A DNA stretch of 64,000 nucleotides from Bordetella parapertussis (GCA_945877235.1 CAMCRF010000006.1:46645-110644), one strand, 5' to 3'; shown: positions 49,974 through 58,730, counted from the first letter of the stretch. A program made the numbers and translations. The notes: generated by a model from the letters alone, not told the origin.

Positions 49974-50923
49974 GCCTTTGTCCTCCAGGGGGCCAGAAAG
50001 CCCCAGAGCGCCTTATAGACCAGCTCGGGATCCTGCTCAGCGGGGTAGTGTCCGGTTGGAATGTCGCAGCCTTGCAAGTCTGGTGCCCAGTCAGACCACG
50101 CCTTCAGAACTTTGAAGTGGCGACCGCAGTGGCTGTTGCTACCCCATAGCACCATGACTGGGCAAGTGATCTTGCGCTGACCGAAGTCAGCGGTGTCCAT
50201 GGCCAGATCGACCGAGACCGTAGCGCGGTAGTCTTCGCACACAGCATGGATCTGTTCCGGAGTGGTGCAGCGAACGTACTCAGCCATCGCCTGAGGCGAG
50301 AAGATCTGCAGTCCTACGCCCTTCTTGTTGAGCTTGTACTGAATGTAGTAGTTCAGGTCCGCGCACAGCAGTTTCTCTGGGAAGGGTGCTTTCTGGGCCA
50401 TGAAGAACCAGTGATAGGCCTCGAGTCCCCAGCCCATGGTGACGTTGGTCAGAACATGATGCGTGGGTGCGATATCGAGCGGCACAAAGGCCTTTACTCG
50501 ATCTGGATGGTCGAGTGCCATGCGAAACCCGACTCGGCCACCGCGGTCGTGTCCAACGACCGCCATTTCATGAATGCCAAAGTGGTCTGCCACGGCGAGA
50601 AGGTCTTCAGACATCGACCGAAACGAGTAGCCGCTGTGATCCTCTCCGCCCTCGGGCTTGCTGCTGTCGCCGTAGCCGCGCAGGTCGGGGATGAGCAGCG
50701 TGAAGTGACGGGCAAGCGACGGGGCGATCTTGTGCCAACTCGCATGCGTAAGCGGATTGCCGTGAATGAGCAAGAGGGCAGGGCCGGACCCGCCCTTCAC
50801 CCCGTGGATGGTGGCACCTTTGCCAGGCAGGTCGAATCGTTCGAAACCTTCGAAAAGGGTCTCCCCCCAGGGCAGAAATTCGGGGGCTTGAATAGCTCTT
50901 ATGTGATCAACAGAATGGATCAT
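49970..50923 (-). CDS. Alpha/beta hydrolase, fluoroacetate/haloacetate dehalogenase type
   Basis: A 317-residue hydrolase. The residues of fluoroacetate dehalogenase can be placed with matching spacing: nucleophile D126 with R127 and R130 (GHDRGGR), acid D150, halide-pocket H171 and W172 (AYHWFFMAQ), Y232 and catalytic H292 (GHYPAEQ). This strongly supports a haloacetate or related short-acid hydrolase. The ATG at 50923 is used because the longer frame to 51058 overlaps the divergent LeuC-like gene. It shares a transcript with the four-domain rhodanese, overlapping by 4 bases. Confidence 0.85.
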   Translation of the reverse strand: MIHSVDHIRAIQAPEFLPWGETLFEGFERFDLPGKGATIHGVKGGSGPALLLIHGNPLTHASWHKIAPSLARHFTLLIPDLRGYGDSSKPEGGEDHSGYSFRSMSEDLLAVADHFGIHEMAVVGHDRGGRVGFRMALDHPDRVKAFVPLDIAPTHHVLTNVTMGWGLEAYHWFFMAQKAPFPEKLLCADLNYYIQYKLNKKGVGLQIFSPQAMAEYVRCTTPEQIHAVCEDYRATVSVDLAMDTADFGQRKITCPVMVLWGSNSHCGRHFKVLKAWSDWAPDLQGCDIPTGHYPAEQDPELVYKALWGFLAPWRTKA

Positions 50924-51019
50924 GGAAATCTCTCGCAGCAGGTCGATTGAAAAACAGGGATGATCTCGGAAAGTATGGAGCGTAACGCTCTGTTCAACGT
51001 TTTCGATATAGAGGAAATC

Positions 51020-52303
51020 ATGGGGTCCACCATTGTTGAGAAGCTCCTTGCCGCTCATGCTGACCTGCCGCAGGTGCGGCCTGGGCAGACTGTTGTAGCT
51101 TCAGTCGATTTCGCCATGCTCACAGACGCACGCGCACCCAATGCGCTGAAAATGCTCAATCGATTGGGCGAGCAGCCGCTTCGGTTTGCGACCAAAACTG
51201 CCCTTGTGCTCGACCACTATTCTCCACCGCCCAATCTAGAGGCGGCGCGGACCCATTCCGCCATGCGCAGTTTCTCGCAGAAGGAGGGTGCGGTCCTTTA
51301 TGACATCGGTGATGGCATCTGTCATCAAGTGCTCCCTGAGAAGGGCCATCTGACTTGCGGAGATCTGGTGGTTGGAACAGACAGCCACTCGGTGACCTAT
51401 GGTGCATTCAATGCGCTCGGCATGGGCGTGGAGGGCACCGATTTGTCTGCCGTCATGGCAACGGGCAAGCTTTGGTTTCAAGTCCCGCACACCATTCGTA
51501 TTCACTTGAAGGGACGCCTTGCTCCCGGTGTTTGGGCGAAGGACATCACCCTCACACTGCTTGGACTGCTCGGTGCGGAGGGTGCCAACTACTTGGCCAT
51601 TGAATTTGTGGGCGAGGCGGTTGCTCACATGGATATTGATGACCGCATGACCCTTTGCAATCACTGTGCAGAGCTCGGCGCAAAGGCCGTACTGCTGGAG
51701 GCGGATCAGAAAACCTTCGATTGGCTCTCAGCGCGAGGTGCTCGACCACCCAAGCCGGTGAGGGCTGACTCAGACGCCGTGTACTTGCGCAGCCTCGAGA
51801 TTGATGTGTCTGCCATTGAGCCCACGGTCTCGCGTCCGCACGAGGTTGATGATGTGATTCCGGTGAGCCAGGTGAAGGGGGTTCCGATTCGGTTTGCTCT
51901 TATTGGCACCTGCACCAACGGCCGCCTTGATGACATTCGACAGGCTGCCGCCATCCTGCGCGGTCAACGGCTGGCGCCGGGCGTTCGCATGATTGTTACC
52001 CCCGCATCGAGAGACATCTATCTTCAGGCCGCCCGTGAGGGGCTGATTGAGGACCTGACTGCTGCAGGGGCGTCTGTTGAGGCAGCAGGATGTGGCACAT
52101 GTATCAGCGTAACCGGCCATCTCTACCCCGGTGATCATGAGACGGTGATCAGCACAGCTAATCGCAATTTCAAAGGCCGGTTGGGCAATGAGCTTGCTGA
52201 GATCTGGCTGGGCTCTGCCGCCACCGTGGCAGCATCTGCACTGCGCGGCGAGATCACCGACCCACGAACCGTGCAGCATGGAACCTGGAGGAGTGCAGCA
52301 TGA
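51020..52303 (+). CDS. Aconitase-family hydratase large subunit (LeuC/HacA-like)
   Basis: A 427-residue iron-sulfur enzyme with the 4Fe-4S ligands C298 (IGTCTNGR), C358 and C361 (AGCGTCI) and the VVGTDSHSVTYGA motif. Its length is that of the shorter LeuC2/homoaconitase group, not the roughly 470-residue leucine enzyme. The start at 51020 has GAGG 5-8 bases upstream. It overlaps its small subunit by 4 bases and precedes a PEP-mutase-family lyase, a pairing also known for dimethylmaleate hydratase and lyase. Other options: citraconate hydratase or a LeuC for leucine synthesis. Confidence 0.88.
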   Translation: MGSTIVEKLLAAHADLPQVRPGQTVVASVDFAMLTDARAPNALKMLNRLGEQPLRFATKTALVLDHYSPPPNLEAARTHSAMRSFSQKEGAVLYDIGDGICHQVLPEKGHLTCGDLVVGTDSHSVTYGAFNALGMGVEGTDLSAVMATGKLWFQVPHTIRIHLKGRLAPGVWAKDITLTLLGLLGAEGANYLAIEFVGEAVAHMDIDDRMTLCNHCAELGAKAVLLEADQKTFDWLSARGARPPKPVRADSDAVYLRSLEIDVSAIEPTVSRPHEVDDVIPVSQVKGVPIRFALIGTCTNGRLDDIRQAAAILRGQRLAPGVRMIVTPASRDIYLQAAREGLIEDLTAAGASVEAAGCGTCISVTGHLYPGDHETVISTANRNFKGRLGNELAEIWLGSAATVAASALRGEITDPRTVQHGTWRSAA

Positions 52304-52821
52304 GCCAGGCACTGATCCACGGGCAGGCCTTGGTCTTGGGCGATGCCGTCAACACCGATATTCATTGTTCCTCGAAGTATTTGCCCGGGAAAGACAACGT
52401 ATTCGTTGCCGCCCACGCGTTTGAGAAGCTCTCGGCCGGCTTTCCCGATCGCGTCAAGGCTGCAGCGTCCCCCATTCTGGTGGCTGGAGCCCATTTCGGC
52501 ATTAACTCCTCGCGCGAGCAAGCTGCTCATGTGCTGCGTGAGATGGGGGTACGCGCCGTTCTGGCGAAGTCGTTCGCGCGTGCCTTTTATCGCAATGGCA
52601 TCAACAATGGCCTGGCCTTGTTGGCCTGTTCGACAGAGGATATTCGCGAGGGAGATGCCGTATCTGTTGACCTCGCATCCGGGCGGGTGCAGATTGCAGG
52701 GCGTCCCGACCGCTCTGGTGATGGGCTGCCCCCCGTGCTGCTCGACCTGATTGCCGAGGGTGGGCTCTTGAACTATCTCGCCCGCCACGGTGGCTGGCCT
52801 GAGCACTTGCGGTCTGCATAA
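52300..52821 (+). CDS. Aconitase-family hydratase small subunit (LeuD-like)
   Basis: A 173-residue swivelling domain. It has VLGDAVNTDIHCSSKYLPGK near the start and the substrate-loop motif AHFGINSSREQAAHVL (about 65-80), close to LeuD/HacB. It overlaps the large subunit by 4 bases, and a PEP-mutase-family gene starts two bases after its stop. It completes the hydratase that adds or moves water on an unsaturated dicarboxylate. Confidence 0.9.
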   Translation: MSQALIHGQALVLGDAVNTDIHCSSKYLPGKDNVFVAAHAFEKLSAGFPDRVKAAASPILVAGAHFGINSSREQAAHVLREMGVRAVLAKSFARAFYRNGINNGLALLACSTEDIREGDAVSVDLASGRVQIAGRPDRSGDGLPPVLLDLIAEGGLLNYLARHGGWPEHLRSA

Positions 52822-52823
52822 AC

Positions 52824-53711
52824 ATGTCTGCCCCTCAGAAACGTCGTCAGCTCAGAGCTGCCCTTCAAGGGACGGATCCACTGTCTGCCCCCGGCGTTTA
52901 CGACGGGTATGGTCTCCGTCTGGTGCAGCAGGCGGGTTTTCCCTTCGCCTATGTCTCTGGAAATGCGGTGTCGGCTTGCCTGCTCGGCCAGCCTGATCTC
53001 GGGCTGGTGGACTTGACGCTCATGGCGGATCATCTGCGTCGAATCACCCCCTGTGTAGACCTACCGGTGATTTGCGATGCAGATGCGGGACATGGAGGGC
53101 CGCTCAATATTCGGCGCTTGGTTTATGAGTTCGAGCAGGCTGGCGTGGCGGGCTTTCACATTGAAGATCAGGTACAGCCCAAGCAGTGTGCGCAGCTCCC
53201 GGGTGCACGCTCGGTGGTCTCGCGCTCAGAGGCGACCGATCGCATTCGCGCCGCTTGCGCATCTCGCACTGGAGCCGCAGACGAGGCCCTGGTCATTATT
53301 GGTCGTACCGACTGTGCAGCCGCACTCGGCGATGACGAGGCCATTGCCCGTGGCAGGGATTACCTAAGTGCGGGTGCCGATGCCGTGTTTGTAGAGCTCA
53401 AGCCAAGTCTCAATCTGCTCGAGCGTGTCATGCGTGTCAGGGCCGAGGTGGGTGGACCGTGCGTTGTGAACATGAGCGTTGATCCGCAGCTTATGGCCCT
53501 CAAGCCCAGCCAATGGCGTCAGGCGGGCATCGATCTCGCCATCTTCCCTGCGCTAGCGCGAGGTGCCTTCGGTATGGCCATGCAAGAGGCTCTGAGCCTT
53601 TTGCAGTCGGGTCAACACGATGCGCTCGCCCGAAAGCTGCTCTCTGCTCAGGCCTACGGCGAAGTGCTGGGCCTCTCCGAGGCCCAGGCTTGGTCAGCGC
53701 GTTTTCAGTGA
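52824..53711 (+). CDS. Isocitrate lyase/PEP mutase family lyase
   Basis: A 295-residue barrel enzyme. DADAGHGGPLNIRRLVYEFE (about 85-104) holds the metal-site aspartates, and the active-site loop after HIEDQVQPK reads KQCAQ (120-124) instead of the usual KKCGH/KRCGH. C122 is kept but the histidine is gone, so the substrate or mechanism may differ. Family members include methylisocitrate lyase, oxaloacetate decarboxylase and 2,3-dimethylmalate lyase. It directly follows the LeuCD-like hydratase, which points to a 2-hydroxy-dicarboxylate being split. It overlaps the convergent PdxA-like gene by 7 bases. Confidence 0.88.
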   Translation: MSAPQKRRQLRAALQGTDPLSAPGVYDGYGLRLVQQAGFPFAYVSGNAVSACLLGQPDLGLVDLTLMADHLRRITPCVDLPVICDADAGHGGPLNIRRLVYEFEQAGVAGFHIEDQVQPKQCAQLPGARSVVSRSEATDRIRAACASRTGAADEALVIIGRTDCAAALGDDEAIARGRDYLSAGADAVFVELKPSLNLLERVMRVRAEVGGPCVVNMSVDPQLMALKPSQWRQAGIDLAIFPALARGAFGMAMQEALSLLQSGQHDALARKLLSAQAYGEVLGLSEAQAWSARFQ

Positions 53712-54709
53712 CGAGCCCGCGCGAGCTTGATGGCTACGTCTAACGCGCGCCGCATAGCCCCCGGGTGGGCCTTGCCTTGGCCAACAATGTCGTATGCCGT
53801 TCCGTGTGCTGGCGTGGTGTAGAGGGTTTTGAGCCCGCCCGTAAGGGTGACACCCTCCGAGAAACCCAGGAGTTTCGTCGCAATCTGTCCTTGGTCGTGA
53901 TACATGATGACCACGGCATCGAACGCCCCCGCCTTTGCCTTTAGGAACACGGTATCCGATGGAAACGGGCCCTCTGTGGCTAAGCCCTGTGACCTCAGCG
54001 TATCAAGGGTCGGCCCAATGATTTCAATCTCTTCGCGCCCAAACAGACCGCCCTCACCGCCGTGGGGGTTGAGTGCAGCCACTCCAATGCGAGGATGCTC
54101 CATGCCCATGCCTGTGAGCACCGAGTGCGCAAGACGCACGGCGCCCTCAATGCGACTGGGAACGACCAGGTCCACGGCCTCTCGAAGGCTGACATGTGAG
54201 GTGACGCGGAAGGTACAAAATAAATTGATGAGATTGACCTCGCCGTAGTAACCCTGGTGCTGGTTCCAGTCCGCAAACATGGCGTGCTCATCGAGGTATT
54301 TCCATCCTCCTCGGTTCATTGCGCCTTTGTTCAGCGGTGCAAAACAGACCGCGTCGATCTCCTCGCGGAGCGCCATGTCGGTCATGACTTTCAGGGCCTC
54401 ACCGCAGAGGCGACCAGACTCGGGTGATGCTGCACCTCGCTTAAAGTCACTCGGGTTGGTGTCGGCGAGGTCGATGAGCGCAATAGCGTCATTGCTCCAG
54501 TTGGCCTTGGAGACCGCATCAATGGACTGAATCGACAATGTGCACTTAGCATCTTGCATGCCCAAGTCAAGTACGCGACGGTCGCCGATCACGACCACAC
54601 GGGCTTCTTGATTCAGGCTGGGCTCTGATAAAACGCGAGCAGCGACCTCTGGGCCAATACCGGTTACGTCACCGAGCATAAGGCCAACGAGCGGGCGATA
54701 CGGTTGCAT
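53705..54709 (-). CDS. PdxA-family 4-hydroxythreonine-4-phosphate dehydrogenase-like
   Basis: A 334-residue NAD-dependent dehydrogenase/decarboxylase. LGDVTGIGPEVAARVLSE at the start, NPHGGEGGLFGREE and MYHDQGQIATKLLGF supply the PdxA metal-site motifs. PdxA2-type paralogues act on D-threonate/erythronate phosphates or, as TphB, on a dihydrodiol. With no pdxJ or ksgA nearby this is likely such a paralogue. It follows, by eight bases, an HMG-CoA-lyase-family gene. Confidence 0.9.
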   Translation of the reverse strand: MQPYRPLVGLMLGDVTGIGPEVAARVLSEPSLNQEARVVVIGDRRVLDLGMQDAKCTLSIQSIDAVSKANWSNDAIALIDLADTNPSDFKRGAASPESGRLCGEALKVMTDMALREEIDAVCFAPLNKGAMNRGGWKYLDEHAMFADWNQHQGYYGEVNLINLFCTFRVTSHVSLREAVDLVVPSRIEGAVRLAHSVLTGMGMEHPRIGVAALNPHGGEGGLFGREEIEIIGPTLDTLRSQGLATEGPFPSDTVFLKAKAGAFDAVVIMYHDQGQIATKLLGFSEGVTLTGGLKTLYTTPAHGTAYDIVGQGKAHPGAMRRALDVAIKLARARH

Positions 54710-54717
54710 AAAAACTC

Positions 54718-55626
54718 CTAATGAGTGGGAAAGGGAATGCGTGGACCTGCCTGCGACAGGTGAGCGTGCAGCGGGTGTCCGATCATGCGTGGGAGATCCG
54801 CGCTCACCGACAAGAGCCGCTCAAGATCAACACCTGTCGCTACACCCTCGCAGTGGAGCAGGTGGACAAAGTCCTCAAGGCTTGCGTTTCCGGAGGCGCC
54901 GGGCGCGTAGGGGCATCCGCCAATTCCGCCTGTGCAGGCATCGAAGTGCTGAATGCCCTGATCAAGGGCGGTCATCATGTTTGCAAGTGCTAGGCCACGT
55001 GTGTCGTGCACATGCAGCGTAATGCGCAGCTGCGGCGCCTCCGCCTGAACCGCCTGAATGAGTGTTCTGACCTGACTGGGGAAGGCCATGCCGGTGGTGT
55101 CGCATAGGCTTACCCCCGCAATGCCCTCATCTCGAAACGCACGTACCCAGTGCAGTACACGCTCGATGGGTACATCGCCCTCAAAGGGGCAGCCAAAGCT
55201 GCAAGAGAGTGAGGCGTTGACGCGGACCAGGCCCTCGACCCGACGAATCACCTGCTGTAGCGTGTGAAAGGAGGCCGATGGGCTCATGCGCAGGTTGGAC
55301 TGGCTATGCGATTCCGTAACGGACATGACCAGGTTGAGCTCATCTGGGCTGCAGGCCATGGCTCTCTCCGCTCCGCGCTCATTGGGAACCAAGACACTGA
55401 GCTCACAGGGACTGTTGCGCTGGATCCCGCGCATCACCTCCTCGGCGTCTGCGAGCTGAGGAATCGCTTTGGGTGAGACGAAAGAAGTGACCTCGATGCG
55501 CGGAATACCGGTCGCGATGAGCGCATTCACAAACTGGATTTTGTCCTCAGTGCTGACCGCTTTGGCTTCATTCTGAAGACCATCTCGCGGGGAGACATCA
55601 CAGAGCACAACGCGTTGGGGTCGCAT
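54718..55626 (-). CDS. Hydroxymethylglutaryl-CoA lyase-family enzyme
   Basis: A 302-residue DRE-TIM barrel lyase. It has VSPRDGLQNE with the catalytic arginine, CDTTGMAFPSQV, LHVHDTRGLALANM and the cysteine loop GGIGGCPYAPGASGN. It cleaves HMG-CoA to acetyl-CoA and acetoacetate, or as in the Chloroflexus relative, citramalyl-CoA to acetyl-CoA and pyruvate. The upstream class III CoA-transferase (18 bases away) would supply the CoA ester, which favours the second reading. No leucine-degradation genes are near. Confidence 0.92.
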   Translation of the reverse strand: MRPQRVVLCDVSPRDGLQNEAKAVSTEDKIQFVNALIATGIPRIEVTSFVSPKAIPQLADAEEVMRGIQRNSPCELSVLVPNERGAERAMACSPDELNLVMSVTESHSQSNLRMSPSASFHTLQQVIRRVEGLVRVNASLSCSFGCPFEGDVPIERVLHWVRAFRDEGIAGVSLCDTTGMAFPSQVRTLIQAVQAEAPQLRITLHVHDTRGLALANMMTALDQGIQHFDACTGGIGGCPYAPGASGNASLEDFVHLLHCEGVATGVDLERLLSVSADLPRMIGHPLHAHLSQAGPRIPFPTH

Positions 55627-55644
55627 GGGAGGTCTCCTTGAGCC

Positions 55645-56826
55645 TTAAGCGATGATGGAGTTCGACCGCAGCTGCGCGATCTGGGCGGCGGTGAATCCGG
55701 CCTCCTCCAGCACCTCTTGGGTGTGCTCACCAATCTGTGGAGCACGGCTTCGGATCTGGCCCGGCGTCTCGCTGAGCTTGGGCACAACGCCGGGCTGATG
55801 TACCGGAAGTCCGTCATAGGCCTGCGTCTCTATGATCATCTCCCGTGCGCGATAGTGGTCGTCTTCGGCAATGTCCTTCGCTGTGTATATGCGGCCCACA
55901 GGCACGCGCACGGCTTGCAGTATTTCGATGACCGTGTTCACCTCTCGGTCTTGAGTCCATGCCGCAATGGCATCGTCAATTTCTGCTGCGCGAAGATTGC
56001 GGCCAGCGTTGTCTGAGAGGCTGGGGTCATCGCGAAGGTCTAGTCGCCCCATGACCTCCATCAGTCGTCGAAAGATGCCGTCACCATTTCCGGCAACTAA
56101 GACCAGTCCGTCAGAGCAGGGGTAGGCGTTCGATGGGGTAATGCCCGGAAGCGCTGAGCCCGCGGGCTCTCGGATTACGCCCGCCTCGGTGTACTCGGGC
56201 AGTAGGCTCTCCATAACGTTAAACACCGATTCATGGAGGGCGACATCAATAACCTGGCCGCGCCCGGTTTTTCGCCTGGCCTCTAGCGCTGCGAAAATGC
56301 CGATAACGCCATGCAGCGCGGCGAGTGTGTCACCAATCGAGACCCCAACGCGCACGGGCTTTCTGCCAACTTCACCACTGAGGTGTCGTAGCCCACCCAT
56401 GGCTTCACCGACTACCCCGAACCCAGGGCTGTTTCTTCGGGGGCCGGTCTGACCAAAACCCGATATGCGAACCATGATGAGGCCGGGGTTTTCTGCGCTG
56501 AGTGCCTCGTACGAGAGACCCCACTTCTCTAGCGTGCCGGGGCTGAAGTTCTCGATCAGGACGTCTGTCTGCAGCGCGAGCTGCTTGGCCAGTGACTGCC
56601 CCTGAGGCTGGCGAAGGTCAATGGCGATCGAGCGCTTGTTGCGAGACTGCACGTGCCACCAAAGTGACGTGTCTCCCCGCATGACGCGCCAGCGCCGCAG
56701 CGGGTCGCCCTCGGGAGGCTCAATCTTGGTGACCTGTGCGCCAAAGTCTCCCAGCGTCTTTGCACAGAAGGGACCCGCAATGAGCTGTCCCATTTCGAGG
56801 ACCTTGAGTTCAGACAATGCCAACAT
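55645..56826 (-). CDS. Class III CoA-transferase (CaiB/BaiF family)
   Basis: A 393-residue enzyme with LGDFGAQVTKIEPPEGDPLR, SRNKRSIAIDLRQPQG and catalytic D166 in VSIGDTLAALHG. It starts at ATG 56826 or 56835 within the 3' end of the FAD-monooxygenase gene. It sits between that monooxygenase and the HMG-CoA-lyase-family gene, all on one transcript, so it probably loads an acid that the lyase splits, for instance citramalate. The CoA donor is unknown. Confidence 0.88.
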   Translation of the reverse strand: MLALSELKVLEMGQLIAGPFCAKTLGDFGAQVTKIEPPEGDPLRRWRVMRGDTSLWWHVQSRNKRSIAIDLRQPQGQSLAKQLALQTDVLIENFSPGTLEKWGLSYEALSAENPGLIMVRISGFGQTGPRRNSPGFGVVGEAMGGLRHLSGEVGRKPVRVGVSIGDTLAALHGVIGIFAALEARRKTGRGQVIDVALHESVFNVMESLLPEYTEAGVIREPAGSALPGITPSNAYPCSDGLVLVAGNGDGIFRRLMEVMGRLDLRDDPSLSDNAGRNLRAAEIDDAIAAWTQDREVNTVIEILQAVRVPVGRIYTAKDIAEDDHYRAREMIIETQAYDGLPVHQPGVVPKLSETPGQIRSRAPQIGEHTQEVLEEAGFTAAQIAQLRSNSIIA

Positions 56827-58003
56827 GACGCGCATCGTAGGCGTAAATGTCGGGCTGATCCATGAGGGTTTCTGAGAGCAGACTGAGCGCGAGGTTTCGA
56901 CCCCATGCCAGCGGTCCAGCGAGTTGGAAAATGCGTCCAGCACGACTCGCGCGCGTCTGTATGGCTGCATTCCTTTGCCAACGCAGGGCTGCGAACTGAC
57001 GGAGTGCCTTCGTTGGATCCTCAGCGCCCATGGCCGCCAGGCAGTTAGCAAGGACGATGGCATCCTCGAGGCCCATGGCTGCTCCCTGCGCAAGGTGCGG
57101 GCGCATAGGGTGGGCCGCGTCTCCAATCAGCGCAAGTCGACCCGATGCTTGCGCAGCTGCGCTGCCCAAGGCGGGGGCGGCCCATAGGGGCCAGGCGAGC
57201 CACTCGGGAGCTCTAAAGATGAGATCTCGCAGGGTTGCAGGGAGGGGAGAGAGCGCCCCTAAGAGAGCCTCTGCCTGAACCGGTGCGCCCCAGCCTGGGT
57301 TGAGGTGCTCAAAACTCGGGACAATGGCCACGAGCGCAAGCGCTGTTCCGCCTTGAACGGGGTACGTCACCAAATGCCGCCCCGGCGCTGTGTGAACCTC
57401 GACAGAGTCAGCGCCCTGCGACTGCCCCAAGGGGATGACCGCACGCACGGCCGTCTGCCCAGCGGCCTGCGGTTCCAATGCGGCCGGCAGATTCGCACGC
57501 GTACGGCTCCAGAGGCCATCGGCCCCGATGACCCAGGGCGCTTGAGCGCGGCCCTCAGATGCCATCTTCAGCTCAAGCCCCTCAGGCGTGTGCTGGATCG
57601 ACTGGACAGCCTGGTTCCACTGGATCTCCAGGCCGTAGGCGGCATGCGCGTCTCTCAGGATCTTGCTCAAGTCTGATCTTAGTATGGTGAGGTAGGGCGC
57701 CCCGTAGCGCTGCATCGCGCGCTGACCGAGTGCAAGACGTCCCAGCAGACGCCCGCTGCCCAGGCTGCGCATGACCAGCGACTGTGGGTGCCCCGCAGTC
57801 TCGCGAAGGGCTTGACCAACACCCAAAGCGTCCAGCACGCGAACGGCGTTTGGTCCGAGTTGAAGGCCGCCGCCCGCGGGGGTAGCCCGAGCGGCCCTCT
57901 CGAGCGTGAGGACGTGAATGCCGCGTTGGGCGAGGGCAATACCAGCAGCCAGACCCGCCACTCCGGCCCCCACCATGATGGGTCGGAGAGACGCTGCGCT
58001 CAT
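56810..58003 (-). CDS. FAD-dependent monooxygenase (salicylate-hydroxylase-like)
   Basis: A 397-residue flavoprotein. It has GAGVAGLAAGIALAQRGIHV and the ribose-binding GGGLQLGPNAVRVL near the start, RSDLSKILRDA mid-protein, and the second FAD motif LIGDAAHPMRPHLAQGAAMGLEDA. This is the group A NAD(P)H-dependent hydroxylase pattern of salicylate and 6-hydroxynicotinate monooxygenases. It begins the run monooxygenase, CoA-transferase, lyase, PdxA-like on the minus strand and overlaps the M50 protease gene by 4 bases. The aromatic substrate is unknown. Confidence 0.9.
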   Translation of the reverse strand: MSAASLRPIMVGAGVAGLAAGIALAQRGIHVLTLERAARATPAGGGLQLGPNAVRVLDALGVGQALRETAGHPQSLVMRSLGSGRLLGRLALGQRAMQRYGAPYLTILRSDLSKILRDAHAAYGLEIQWNQAVQSIQHTPEGLELKMASEGRAQAPWVIGADGLWSRTRANLPAALEPQAAGQTAVRAVIPLGQSQGADSVEVHTAPGRHLVTYPVQGGTALALVAIVPSFEHLNPGWGAPVQAEALLGALSPLPATLRDLIFRAPEWLAWPLWAAPALGSAAAQASGRLALIGDAAHPMRPHLAQGAAMGLEDAIVLANCLAAMGAEDPTKALRQFAALRWQRNAAIQTRASRAGRIFQLAGPLAWGRNLALSLLSETLMDQPDIYAYDARHVGIV

Positions 58004-58692
58004 GGCGCAGTGGAAGGCTGAAACAGAGCGAGTAGGGGGCTCAGAATGAGGTTGAGTGCATCGAAGCTGAGCATCATGAGTGGCCGCATCCAGTAGTCTG
58101 CGAGAAGCCCTGTAAAGAGCAGGCCCAACAGAATGAAAAAGCCATAGGGCTCAATGCGGGATACAGCAACGGCGGCGCGCCAAGGCAAGAGTCCGACCAG
58201 AATGCGTCCGCCGTCCATGGGCGGCAGCGGCAGCATGTTAAAGACTGCCATGATGACGTTCACCAAGATACCCGCCTTGGCCACCTCTTGGAAAAAAGGG
58301 TCTGGGCTACCGAGACCAGCCAAGAGGGTAAACAGGACTGCCCATACAAGTGCTTGAAACACATTGCTGCCCGGGCCAGCCAGTGCAACCCAGATCATGT
58401 CGCGCTTGGGACTTCTCAGGGCGCTGAAGTTCACCGGTACGGGTTTGGCGTAGCCAAACAAAAAACTGCCCGCCGTGAGCACATACAGACCAATTGGAAT
58501 GAGGATGGTGCCAATCAGGTCGATATGAGAGAGCGGGTTTAAGGTGATGCGCCCAGCCTGCTCTGCTGTGTGGTCGCCAAATAGGCGGGCGGCGTACCCA
58601 TGTGCAGCCTCGTGCAGGGTAATGGCCAGCAAAACAGGAAGCGCGTAGACCGAGATGGTCTGGATCACACTCGCGAGATCAAAGGAGTCCAT
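58000..58692 (-). CDS. Site-2-protease family membrane protein (M50)
   Basis: A 230-residue intramembrane zinc protease relative. The zinc motif HEAAH lies at 27-31, the second ligand region NMLPLPPMDGGRIL follows in a later helix, and about six helices are present. No PDZ domain is inserted, so it belongs to the small M50B-like group found in most bacteria. The start at 58692 is used because the longer frame to 58758 overlaps the tRNA gene. The substrate is unknown. Confidence 0.9.
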   Translation of the reverse strand: MDSFDLASVIQTISVYALPVLLAITLHEAAHGYAARLFGDHTAEQAGRITLNPLSHIDLIGTILIPIGLYVLTAGSFLFGYAKPVPVNFSALRSPKRDMIWVALAGPGSNVFQALVWAVLFTLLAGLGSPDPFFQEVAKAGILVNVIMAVFNMLPLPPMDGGRILVGLLPWRAAVAVSRIEPYGFFILLGLLFTGLLADYWMRPLMMLSFDALNLILSPLLALFQPSTAP

Positions 58693-58730
58693 GTGGGGGG
58701 TGCCTTTGCGGAGCGGACGATGAGAGAAAA

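Noticed and set aside
51770..52806. Minus-strand open frames opposite the LeuCD-like genes
   Set aside because: Both strands cannot be right; the plus strand carries the iron-sulfur cysteines and LeuD motif.
51020..52821. LeuCD as the leucine biosynthesis isomerase
   Set aside because: The large subunit is of the short LeuC2/homoaconitase length and the next gene is a PEPM-family lyase, not leuB; kept only as an alternative.
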